From positions 1 to 64,000 of the forward strand of contig NZ_FNVO01000028.1 in the NCBI RefSeq assembly GCF_900108175.1: a stretch of 64,000 nt of DNA, read 5' to 3'. The DNA is from Thermomonospora echinospora. Lineage in GTDB: Bacteria; Actinomycetota; Actinomycetes; Streptosporangiales; Streptosporangiaceae. The notes under the pieces were generated by a model. That model was not told the DNA's origin and ran no database searches. It worked only from the letters and a program-made list of their open reading frames with translations. A program made the translations under genes and the position numbers. Below, one piece after another: positions 7,166 through 13,692 of the stretch (the first letter of the stretch is position 1; every line of letters starts with the position of its first letter).

Positions 7166-8739
7166 CCAGCGCTGACCAGATCCTTGCCGCGGCGGGCGCC
7201 GATCAGCAGTTGGCCGCCCTGCACGCCCAGCCCTGGGACGACCCCGTACCACTGGGCGCGCGCCGGCGCACCCTGCCGACGTTCCCAACCGATGCGTTGC
7301 CCGGATGGGTCGGCGCCATGGTGGCCGCGGTCGCCGAGGAAACCCAGACCCCGCCCGATCTGGCCGCGTGCGTGGCGCTGGCTGCGCTCTCGACGGCCGC
7401 GGGCGGTCGGGCGCTGGTCAACGTGCGGGGTTCATGGACGGAGCCGGTGAACATCTTCACCGTGGTGGCGATGCCGCCCGGCTCACGCAAGTCGCCGGTG
7501 TTCCGGGCGATGACGCAACCGTTGCTCGCCGCCGAGAAAGACCTGATCGAACGCGTCAAGCCGCACATCATCGAGGCCGAGTTGACGCTTCGGGTGGCGC
7601 GCGCCGCCGCCGAGAAAACCGCCGCGGTCGCCTCCAACAGCAGCAAGCCTGGTGGCGACCCTGACAAGCTCGCCGAAGCGACCGACGCCGCCATGGTCGC
7701 CGAGTCCATCACGGTGCCGACCCAACCAAAACTCGTGGTGGACGACGTGACGCCGGAAACGGCAACGTCGCTGTTGGCCGCCCAAGGTGGCCGGCTGGCG
7801 GTGCTATCGGCCGAGGGCGAGATCTTCAACATCATGGCCGGCCGCTACTCCAGCACGCCCAACCTGGGCGTGTTCCTCAAAGGCCACGCCGGCGACATGC
7901 TCAGGGTGGACCGGCAAGGCCGGCCAGCCGAACACATCGACCGGCCGGCGCTCACGCTCGGGATCGCCGTTCAACCCGAAGTACTCGCCGAGCTCGCCCG
8001 GACGCCTGGATTCCGCGGCAAGGGCTTGCTCGCACGCATCCTGTACGCGATCCCGGACAGCAACATCGGATACCGGGAGGCCGAACCCGACCCGGTTCCC
8101 GACCGGATCACCGAGACCTACACGGCCAACCTTGCCCGGCTGGTCAGCGTGATGCACGACTGGGACGACCCCGCCCGGCTGCTACTTGCTCCCGACGCGC
8201 GCCCTGTGTTCCTGGCGCACCGACAGCGCACCGAGGAACGCCTACGGCCCAACATCGGCGACCTTGCCCACATTGCCGACTGGGGCAGCAAGTACGACGG
8301 CGCCGTTGCCCGCATCGCCGGACTGCTCCACCTTGCCCAGCACATCGAAGACGGGTACCGGCACCCGATCAGCGCCGACACCATCAACGCCGCCATCACC
8401 ATCGGCGAGTACTACGCCCAACACGCGCTCGCCGTGTTCGACGCCATGGGCGCCGATCCCGACCTAGAGGCCGCCCGGACCATTCACGCATGGATGGAAA
8501 AGCACCGGCCCGAACAGTTCACCGTCCGCCAACTCTTCAACGGCATCCGCAGCGCCACCTACCGCAAGGTGGCCGACCTTCGCCCCGGCCTCGAACTACT
8601 GGAGGAACACGGCTGGATACGACGCCAACCCGCACCCGAACGCAAAGGCCCCGGCCGCCCCCCGTCTCCCACCTACACCGTTCACCCCTACCTGTTGGCC
8701 GGCGCACAGCCACCAAGCACGCCGCCGGCCGGCCAGTGA
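7162..8739 (+). CDS. DUF3987/YfjI-like replication ATPase
   Basis: About 525 residues, matching DUF3987-type proteins that follow prim-pol genes on mobile elements. Visible features are DLAACVALAALSTAAGGRALVNV, VAMPPGSRKSP in the place of a Walker A loop (about residue 110), LAVLSAEGEIF as a Walker B-like segment (about 213), and a C-terminal winged-helix region (FTVRQLFNGIRSATYRKV). The likely role is helicase-like or primase accessory work during element replication. The ATG at 7162 overlaps the prim-pol stop. The 3' end of the gene overlaps the second conserved-loop hairpin. Confidence 0.8.
   Translation: MTSADQILAAAGADQQLAALHAQPWDDPVPLGARRRTLPTFPTDALPGWVGAMVAAVAEETQTPPDLAACVALAALSTAAGGRALVNVRGSWTEPVNIFTVVAMPPGSRKSPVFRAMTQPLLAAEKDLIERVKPHIIEAELTLRVARAAAEKTAAVASNSSKPGGDPDKLAEATDAAMVAESITVPTQPKLVVDDVTPETATSLLAAQGGRLAVLSAEGEIFNIMAGRYSSTPNLGVFLKGHAGDMLRVDRQGRPAEHIDRPALTLGIAVQPEVLAELARTPGFRGKGLLARILYAIPDSNIGYREAEPDPVPDRITETYTANLARLVSVMHDWDDPARLLLAPDARPVFLAHRQRTEERLRPNIGDLAHIADWGSKYDGAVARIAGLLHLAQHIEDGYRHPISADTINAAITIGEYYAQHALAVFDAMGADPDLEAARTIHAWMEKHRPEQFTVRQLFNGIRSATYRKVADLRPGLELLEEHGWIRRQPAPERKGPGRPPSPTYTVHPYLLAGAQPPSTPPAGQ
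8697..8730 (+). promoter_or_regulatory. Conserved-loop hairpin, copy 2 (leader of xis)
   Basis: A perfect 8-bp stem (GGCCGGCG with CGCCGGCC) closes the same 18-base loop as copy 1, including ACAGCCACCAAGCAC. The loop plus inner stem is identical to copy 1 over 28 bases. It covers the last codons of the DUF3987-like gene and ends 46 bases before the xis ATG. Confidence 0.6.
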
Positions 8740-8776
8740 CAACCGATCGACCCCGACGGACCCCAAGAGGAGCTGC

Positions 8777-8977
8777 ATGAAGCAGAGCAACCGCCAGAAC
8801 GAAAAGCTCACCGTCGCCGAGGTGTGCGCCGAACTGAAGATTGCCCGGTCCACCTTCTACGACTGGCGCGCCAAGGGGCTCGCGCCGAAGTGCACCAGGA
8901 TTCCGAACGGTGACCTTCGCATCCTCCGCGCCGACCTGGACGAGTGGTGGAACTCCTTGCAGGAGACCGCCGCCTGA
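8777..8977 (+). CDS. xis: Excisionase (Xis), helix-turn-helix
   Basis: A 66-residue MerR/AlpA-like DNA-binding protein. LTVAEVCAELKIARSTFYDWRAKGLAP is a textbook winged helix-turn-helix, and LRILRADLDEWW closes the domain. AICE Xis proteins bind near att and direct the tyrosine integrase toward excision. It has a GGAG ribosome-binding site six bases upstream of ATG. The stop overlaps the integrase ATG by one base, the usual xis-int arrangement. Confidence 0.9.
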   Translation: MKQSNRQNEKLTVAEVCAELKIARSTFYDWRAKGLAPKCTRIPNGDLRILRADLDEWWNSLQETAA

Positions 8978-10377
8978 TGAATAACATCACGTACGACGTT
9001 CGTATCTACAAGACCGAGGTTTACCGCGGCAAGAACGTCACGACCTACACCGTCCGATGGAAGACCGGCCCCAAGCCATGGAAGCAGCCCTTCCGCAACA
9101 AGGCGCAGGCCGACAGCTTCCAAGCCGAGTTGCGTGCCGCCGCACGCAAGGGTGAGGCGTTCGACATCACGACCGGCCGGCCCGTCGCATGGGGACGCGC
9201 GGGCAAGGACGTGTCGTGGTACGCCTTCTGCGTGTCCTACGTGGACATGAAGTGGAAAGGCGCATCGGCGAAGCACCGCGCCAACACGGCGTGGGCGCTG
9301 GTCACGGTCATGCCCGCGATGCTGGCCACCGAGCGTGGGAAGCCCGTGGACAAGCGCGTCCGGTCGGCGCTGCGGAGGTGGGCGTTCAACACCAAGAACC
9401 GCGGTGAGTGCCCCGAGGACGCCGCCGCGGTGCTCAAGTGGGTGGAGCGCAGCACCAAGCCGGTTTCGGCGCTCGCCGATCCGAAGGTGATGCGTGCCGT
9501 CCTGGACACCGCCGCGACCCGGCTGGACGGCAAGCCGGCCGCCCCGTCCACCGTCCAGCGCAACCGCGCGATCTTGCACCACGCCTGCGAGTACGCCGTA
9601 GAACTGGGCCTGCTCGACAGCAACCCGGTCAAGACCACCAAGTGGAAGGCGCCCAAGGGATCATCGGAGGTTGACCGTCGATCGGTGGTCAACCATCGTC
9701 AGGCCCGGCGCCTGCTGGAGGCCGTAGGCGCCCAGGAACCGAGTGGGCCGCGGTTGGTGGCGTTCTTCGCGGTGATCTACTACGCCGGACTACGCCCCGA
9801 GGAAGCCGTCAACCTGCGTCGCGACAACGTGATCTTGCCGCTGCTGGTCCTGAACGAAGAGACCGGCCAGGTGGAGAAACCCGCCGACGGATGGGGCGAA
9901 CTGCGCTTCTGCACCGCCGCCCCGGAGGTCGGCGCCGAGTGGACCGACGACGGCGCCCGCCGCGAACATCGCCGACTCAAGGGCCGCGGGCAAGGGGAGT
10001 GGCGCCGCGTGCCGGTCCCGCCCCCGCTGACCCGCATCTTGCGCCGACACCTGACCGACATCGGCACCGGCCCCGGTGGGCGCCTGTTCTGGGGCGTGCG
10101 TGGTGGAGAGCTGCCGACCATCACCTACCGGCGCGCGTGGGACAAGGCCCGTAGAACGACGCTGAGCGAAGCCGAGTACGCTTCCCCGCTCGCCCGCCGC
10201 GTGTACGACCTACGGCACGCCTGCGTGTCCACCTGGCTCAACGGTGGCGTCCCGGCCCCCCAGGTCGCCGAGTGGGCCGGCCACAGCGTCGAAGTACTGC
10301 TTCGCGTTTACGCCAAGTGCATCGACGGCCAAGACGAGACAGCCAAACGCCGTATCGAGGCTGCGCTTCGCGGCTGA
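8977..10377 (+). CDS. int: Tyrosine site-specific integrase of AICE-1
   Basis: A 466-residue tyrosine recombinase for integration and excision. The catalytic domain shows the first Arg in YAGLRPEEAVNL (about residue 271), the box II DLRHACVSTWLNGG (about 411; the usual first His is Tyr here), AGHS (about 436) and the nucleophile in VYAKC (about 445). The N-terminal half holds the arm-type and core-binding domains. It starts at ATG 8977, overlapping the xis stop. It is not closely similar to the AICE-2 integrase, so a different target site is likely. A strong terminator follows. Confidence 0.92.
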   Translation: MNNITYDVRIYKTEVYRGKNVTTYTVRWKTGPKPWKQPFRNKAQADSFQAELRAAARKGEAFDITTGRPVAWGRAGKDVSWYAFCVSYVDMKWKGASAKHRANTAWALVTVMPAMLATERGKPVDKRVRSALRRWAFNTKNRGECPEDAAAVLKWVERSTKPVSALADPKVMRAVLDTAATRLDGKPAAPSTVQRNRAILHHACEYAVELGLLDSNPVKTTKWKAPKGSSEVDRRSVVNHRQARRLLEAVGAQEPSGPRLVAFFAVIYYAGLRPEEAVNLRRDNVILPLLVLNEETGQVEKPADGWGELRFCTAAPEVGAEWTDDGARREHRRLKGRGQGEWRRVPVPPPLTRILRRHLTDIGTGPGGRLFWGVRGGELPTITYRRAWDKARRTTLSEAEYASPLARRVYDLRHACVSTWLNGGVPAPQVAEWAGHSVEVLLRVYAKCIDGQDETAKRRIEAALRG

Positions 10378-10402
10378 ACCCGCGTTAGAAACGCAAACAG
10401 AC

Positions 10403-10436
10403 TGGGGGCGCTTCCCAACAGTGGGCAGCGCCCCCA
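10403..10436 (+). terminator. Terminator after AICE-1 int
   Basis: A perfect 10-bp stem (TGGGGGCGCT with AGCGCCCCCA), continued by an inner CCCA/TGGG stem after one unpaired base on each side, lies 25 bases after the integrase stop. There is no clear T tract, as is common for actinomycete terminators. Confidence 0.75.
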
Positions 10437-10583
10437 AGCGCGGTGAAGGACTGCGTTCGGTCCTGATCTTTCCCCTTGGTGACGCTTGTTCTAGGCGCTC
10501 AGGACTCCTCGGTATCACATGGTCACACGGGGACGGTGGCATTGGGTGATATGACTAGTCGGCTGGGCCAGGTGCCCAGATTG

Positions 10584-11054
10584 TTAGTTCCATTCCTCGT
10601 CATTCACCCGGTGCCACCACCCGGGCTGGGCCCGTCGAGCTCCCCAAACGTGGGATGAGTGCTCTAGTTCTGACCAAAAACTCTCGACTATGTGATCAAG
10701 TGTTGACCAGATTTGATCGATGGTATCGTCTATATCTTCCCTGTTGCGAGAAATGTATTCTTGTGCATCATCTAGGGCGCTATCGGTGTGGGTGGCGAGT
10801 CGCCGATGAAGGGACTGTCGGGATATCTCGTAAAAGGCAGACAGGGTGTCCCATGACATTGATGCATAACGCATCAATGCACAGTTCAGGGCTTCCAGAT
10901 GGCGGACGTTGGCGACTGCGTTGCGGGTAGCTGTGGGGTCACTGGCAAGTGGGTGACACGGGTCGGCGATAGCCAGCAGGGTTGATGCTAGGCGTAGCGC
11001 CGTGGCGGATCGTGCCAGAACCAAGCTCTGTACACGTTCATCGAGGTCCGACAT
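10584..11054 (-). CDS. Hypothetical protein with resolvase-like helix-turn-helix
   Basis: A 156-residue protein lower in GC than its neighbours. ALMRYASMSWDTLSAFYEIS followed by RQSLHRRL resembles the invertase/resolvase-type helix-turn-helix found in many small actinomycete DNA-binding proteins. The C-terminal half is acidic and helical. The start is ATG at 11054 (minus strand), with AGAGG upstream. It lies between the two AICEs, convergent to AICE-1 int and divergent from the next gene. It could be element cargo or chromosomal. A transcriptional regulator is the simplest reading; no target is evident. Confidence 0.6.
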   Translation of the reverse strand: MSDLDERVQSLVLARSATALRLASTLLAIADPCHPLASDPTATRNAVANVRHLEALNCALMRYASMSWDTLSAFYEISRQSLHRRLATHTDSALDDAQEYISRNREDIDDTIDQIWSTLDHIVESFWSELEHSSHVWGARRAQPGWWHRVNDEEWN

Positions 11055-11133
11055 AGCACCCGATCCTCTCAAGAGTGTCAGCAGGAAGTTGACACTTTTG
11101 GAGGGTTCGTCCGAGAGCCTTGATGACGTAGGG

Positions 11134-11163
11134 GAGCGGCCTCCTTGGCAGAGGAGACCGCTC
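11134..11163 (+). promoter_or_regulatory. Stem-loop before the small membrane protein gene
   Basis: GAGCGG (11134-11139) pairs with CCGCTC (11158-11163), and an inner TCCT/AGGA stem continues it. It sits in the divergent intergenic region, 27 bases before the next start. The outer stem resembles that of hairpin copy 1, but the conserved loop is absent. It could be an attenuator or a regulatory site. Confidence 0.35.
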
Positions 11164-11190
11164 CGTCGCTCATCGGTCCTGAGGAGACAG

Positions 11191-11433
11191 ATGAAACCCA
11201 CCAAGGGTAACGCCAGGCAGGCAGATGATCAGAACTCGCATGTGATCGTCTTCACTCTCAGCGTCGAGATCGAGGGCGAGCGATCATGTGTGATGTCCAA
11301 CGAGTCGGGGCCTGACGAGGGCGCCGGCGCTACCCATTGGCGGAAGTGGAGCAGGGCCGGAGGGGTCATCGTCGGTATCGCGACCGTCACAGGAACAGCT
11401 CTCGGCGTCGCTCAGTGGCTTGGCTGGCCCTAG
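11191..11433 (+). CDS. Small single-pass membrane protein, hypothetical
   Basis: An 80-residue protein. The N-terminal 50 residues are polar, followed by one hydrophobic helix (GGVIVGIATVTGTALGVAQWLGW) running to the C-terminus. ATG 11191 has a GAGGAGA ribosome-binding site; an internal ATG at 11293 would give a shorter protein. It is divergent from the helix-turn-helix gene. The tail-anchored layout resembles small membrane proteins on mobile elements. No function can be assigned. Confidence 0.5.
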   Translation: MKPTKGNARQADDQNSHVIVFTLSVEIEGERSCVMSNESGPDEGAGATHWRKWSRAGGVIVGIATVTGTALGVAQWLGWP

Positions 11434-11512
11434 GGAGCTTCGGCACGTATCCGGCACGGCTGGCCGCCGCGCCCCGGTGGCGGCCGGACACAGCCGGACG
11501 GGCCAACGAGAA

Positions 11513-11541
11513 CGCCCGACCGCATGTGTGCTGGTCGGGCG
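11513..11541 (-). terminator. Probable terminator facing the displaced tRNA-Phe end
   Basis: CGCCCGAC and its perfect complement, separated by 13 bases, lie 23 bases beyond the left att copy. On the minus strand the stem is followed by a T-rich run. It would have terminated tRNA-Phe transcription before AICE-2 inserted, which supports the view that AICE-2 separated the tRNA from its original downstream DNA. Confidence 0.55.
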
Positions 11542-11563
11542 CTGGTTGATGCTGATGATCAGG

Positions 11564-11607
11564 GGTGGGCAGGGGCGGGGTCGAACCGCCGACCTTCCGC
11601 TTTTCAG
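11564..11607. repeat. att site of AICE-2, left copy
   Basis: This 44-bp sequence is identical to 27057-27100. It contains the T arm, variable loop and 3' half of the anticodon arm of tRNA-Phe, then diverges exactly after TTTTCAG. The rest of the tRNA is absent here, so this is the copy created by integration. Confidence 0.92.
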
Positions 11608-11741
11608 AAGTACCAACCCCGCACCTGGGCCGCGTCTGCCGTGGGTACTGGGCTGCCGGGGTGTGCCGAAGGTTGGTGGCGGCTGTCGACGTTGCCGTCA
11701 GTGTTGCCGTCATCCGCACCTGTGTAGTCAGAGGACAAGCC

Positions 11742-11783
11742 GACCCGGAGCGCAGGGCCGGCCACGGCCCGAGCACCGGAAGC
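11742..11783. repeat. 42-bp direct repeat, copy 1
   Basis: This sequence recurs exactly at 13548-13589, and similarity fades outside. It begins GACCCGGA and contains a GGGCC/GGCCC inverted pair. With its partner it brackets the 12-13.5 kb cargo genes just inside the left att, so it may mark a past cargo insertion or be a cis-acting site. It lies in the non-coding stretch 11608-12017, in which I see no gene. Confidence 0.7.
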
Positions 11784-12017
11784 GGCGCGTCAGCATCTTG
11801 TCCTCAGCCTGCGACTGCGCGACGCGCTGCGCAGAGTTCCTGCCAGGACGACCTACTCATCTCTGTCCGTCTGGGCCTGGTCACCGGTTCGGGTGTGCGT
11901 TCGCGTGAGCGGTCGTGCTGGCCCCTTCCTGGCCCCCTGGCCGGCGCCTCTGGCAGACGCCTCGGCAAGGAAGGCTCTCCGAAGCGGAGAGAACAGCCCA
12001 CGGCATCTGACGGGGTG

Positions 12018-12347
12018 ATGAACATGCCTGATCGGCGCAGTAGCGGGCAGCAGGGGCACGCGTGGGATGCCCCCGGTGAGACGGACACCCGTCGTGCGCA
12101 GGTCTGGGCGCTGGCGCAGACGCTCAGTGCCCACGGCTATGAGGCTGAGATGGCCGAGTCCGAGCCGCTGTTGGTCGTGGCGGTGGCGTCCGGCTCGCCG
12201 GTCCAGGTCCGTTGCGCGTACCGGGACGACTGCGGCGGCGAGCCGTGGTTCTGCTTCGTCGGCGGTACGCCCATCGCCCCGGCCGACGACAACCACCTGC
12301 AAGACGCCGTGGTCGCGGTCAAGGGCGCGCTGGCCGGACGGGACTGA
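12018..12347 (+). CDS. AICE-2 hypothetical protein
   Basis: A 109-residue soluble protein of unknown function. The central part (AQTLSAHGYEAEMAESEPLLVVA) followed by VRCAYRDDCGGEPWFCF reads like a small alpha/beta domain. There is no membrane segment or signal peptide. It is followed six bases later by another small gene and then a third, so the three form a cargo operon. The start is ATG 12018 or ATG 12024. Similar triplets of small proteins occur near the att end of actinomycete elements, but I cannot name a function. Confidence 0.6.
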   Translation: MNMPDRRSSGQQGHAWDAPGETDTRRAQVWALAQTLSAHGYEAEMAESEPLLVVAVASGSPVQVRCAYRDDCGGEPWFCFVGGTPIAPADDNHLQDAVVAVKGALAGRD

Positions 12348-12353
12348 AATCCG

Positions 12354-12659
12354 ATGGTGACCCCTCACCTGGAACGGCTGGCCGAGGAACTGGCCGATGA
12401 CGGCTGGCGGAGCCTGCCGTACTACGAACACGACCCGGCGTACCTGCGAGTGTGGCATCCGGACCTGGACTGCTTCGGGCTGTCGGTCGGCGTGCTGCCC
12501 TTCCTGGCGACGGCGGCCGGTGAGGCCGTGTGGTGGTACGTGCTGCTGCCACATGTCCGGCTGGCACCCTGCGATGACGTGCCGGGGGCGGTCGGGCAGA
12601 TCGCGTTGCTGCTGGGGCCGTGGGCGATGGCGGCACGCTCCCAAGAGGCGGCCCGGTGA
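12354..12659 (+). CDS. AICE-2 hypothetical protein
   Basis: A 101-residue acidic protein. HLERLAEELADDGWRSLPYYEHDPAYLRVWHPDL suggests an N-terminal helix and a beta-rich core with many aromatic residues. Its start is six bases after the preceding stop, and its TGA overlaps the ATG of the following interrupted gene. It is probably a partner of those two neighbours. No domain is recognised. Confidence 0.6.
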   Translation: MVTPHLERLAEELADDGWRSLPYYEHDPAYLRVWHPDLDCFGLSVGVLPFLATAAGEAVWWYVLLPHVRLAPCDDVPGAVGQIALLLGPWAMAARSQEAAR

Positions 12660-12967
12660 TGGCCGCCCCCGGTAAGGATGCGCTGGGCCGCTTCGTCCCG
12701 ACAGTGCCCGCCGACCACCTGCGGTCGGTGTGGCTGCTGGCACGCCGGGAGTTCGGCGAGGAGTTCCCCGGCGTGGTGGTGTGGTTCGGGCTGACCTCAC
12801 GCTAGTGGCGGGCGATGGTCTCGGCGGCCGGCGGCTGGCGCCTGCTGGAATCCGCCCAGCCCGACGACCTGCGCATGCAGATCCGCGGGGCGCTGGGGTT
12901 CTGGCCGGTGTCCGCCTCACAGCGCCACAGCAGTATGAGCCAGCGGATTTACGCCCCCCGCCGATAG
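12659..12967 (+). pseudogene. Small AICE protein interrupted by an in-frame amber codon
   Basis: The frame runs 48 codons from ATG 12659, hits TAG at 12803-12805, then stays open in the same frame for 53 more codons (WRAMVSAAGGWRLLESAQPDDL and onward) to TAG at 12965. The region on both sides of the stop reads as one protein with the pattern VWFG...WRAMV. A nonsense mutation is the simplest explanation; a genuinely short 48-residue protein or amber readthrough are alternatives. Confidence 0.55.
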
Positions 12968-13032
12968 CGCTGTGCTCAGCGGTCCGGCGTGTCGTCGTGT
13001 ACCAGCAAGTATCCTCTGTGCATCATAATAGA

Positions 13033-13494
13033 ATGACTTGGCTTCCCCTTGTCTCAACGCTGACCGGAGGGCTGCTAGCGCTTATCGGTAGTTGGCTTGG
13101 GCAACTATGGAGTGAGCGCCGCGCGGTCGAGCGCGAGAAACGTGAGCGCGAGCATGAGCGCGAAGTGTGGGCCCGCGGACTCCGCTACGAGGCCCACATT
13201 GGATTTCTCAAAGAATTCGACGTCAAGTTTAAAAACATCTTCGAGCACTATAGCAGCGGCGCCAACTCTGAGCCGCCTGAGGACTACCTAACTCCCGTAT
13301 GGGACAGACTCGAGTTGATGCGATTGGTGTCGGAGAATAGTACCGTGAATATGGCAGAGGAGGCACTCAAAGGGCTACAAGAATATACTTACGAAAGAGG
13401 GGGATGGGAGCAGGTTGAATGGTCTCGCGATCGCTATTTGGGCACTATCCGCGAGGAGCTTCGACTCCCTCCAATAAGACTGATGGGCGACTAG
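13033..13494 (+). CDS. Membrane-anchored coiled-coil protein, hypothetical cargo
   Basis: A 153-residue protein: one N-terminal transmembrane helix (WLPLVSTLTGGLLALIGSWLG), then a highly charged coiled-coil stretch (ERRAVEREKREREHEREVW), then an acidic helical domain. Codon usage is clearly more AT-rich than the AICE core, like the adjacent restriction-modification genes, so it was probably acquired with them. The start is ATG 13033; ribosome-binding signal is weak. Proteins with this anchor plus charged-helix plan are frequent in defence islands, but I cannot assign an activity. Confidence 0.65.
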   Translation: MTWLPLVSTLTGGLLALIGSWLGQLWSERRAVEREKREREHEREVWARGLRYEAHIGFLKEFDVKFKNIFEHYSSGANSEPPEDYLTPVWDRLELMRLVSENSTVNMAEEALKGLQEYTYERGGWEQVEWSRDRYLGTIREELRLPPIRLMGD

Positions 13495-13547
13495 TAGGCA
13501 CATCAAAGGCTGACGCTCACAGCATTACCACGTCCAGAAGGCAAGGG

Positions 13548-13589
13548 GACCCGGAGCGCAGGGCCGGCCACGGCCCGAGCACCGGAAGC
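13548..13589. repeat. 42-bp direct repeat, copy 2
   Basis: Exact copy of 11742-11783, placed between the coiled-coil gene and the convergent methyltransferase gene. Its flanks are weakly similar to those of copy 1. Confidence 0.7.
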
Positions 13590-13692
13590 CCCGCGGCAGC
13601 GATCGTCCCCAGCCACAGACGGAACTCAACCACCCACGACGATCGTTTCGAACCTCGGTCAACCACGCTCGATCGACCAGCCGTCTCCTGCG

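Larger units (their letters stand above)
320..10440 (+). mobile_element. AICE-1: integrative conjugative element with primase-polymerase replication module, left-truncated
   Basis: Nearly every gene is co-oriented, and many overlap by 1-4 bases: zinc-binding protein, DUF2637 protein, TraB/FtsK, DNA methyltransferase, prim-pol, DUF3987-like protein, Xis, Int. That content defines an AICE using a prim-pol (RepPP-like) module instead of RepSA. The right boundary is placed just after the integrase terminator. No att repeat was found, and the left boundary is destroyed or lost through the IS, so both ends are approximate. Confidence 0.7.

Noticed and set aside
10437-10583. att site for AICE-1 next to its integrase
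   Set aside because: I looked for a tRNA fragment or a repeat of the 44-bp AICE-2 att after the integrase terminator and found none. The site may be non-tRNA or lie elsewhere.
12730-13494. 254-codon frame including the coiled-coil protein
   Set aside because: Its first half lies over the interrupted small gene in a different frame and is G/R/A-rich noise. The protein most likely starts at ATG 13033.
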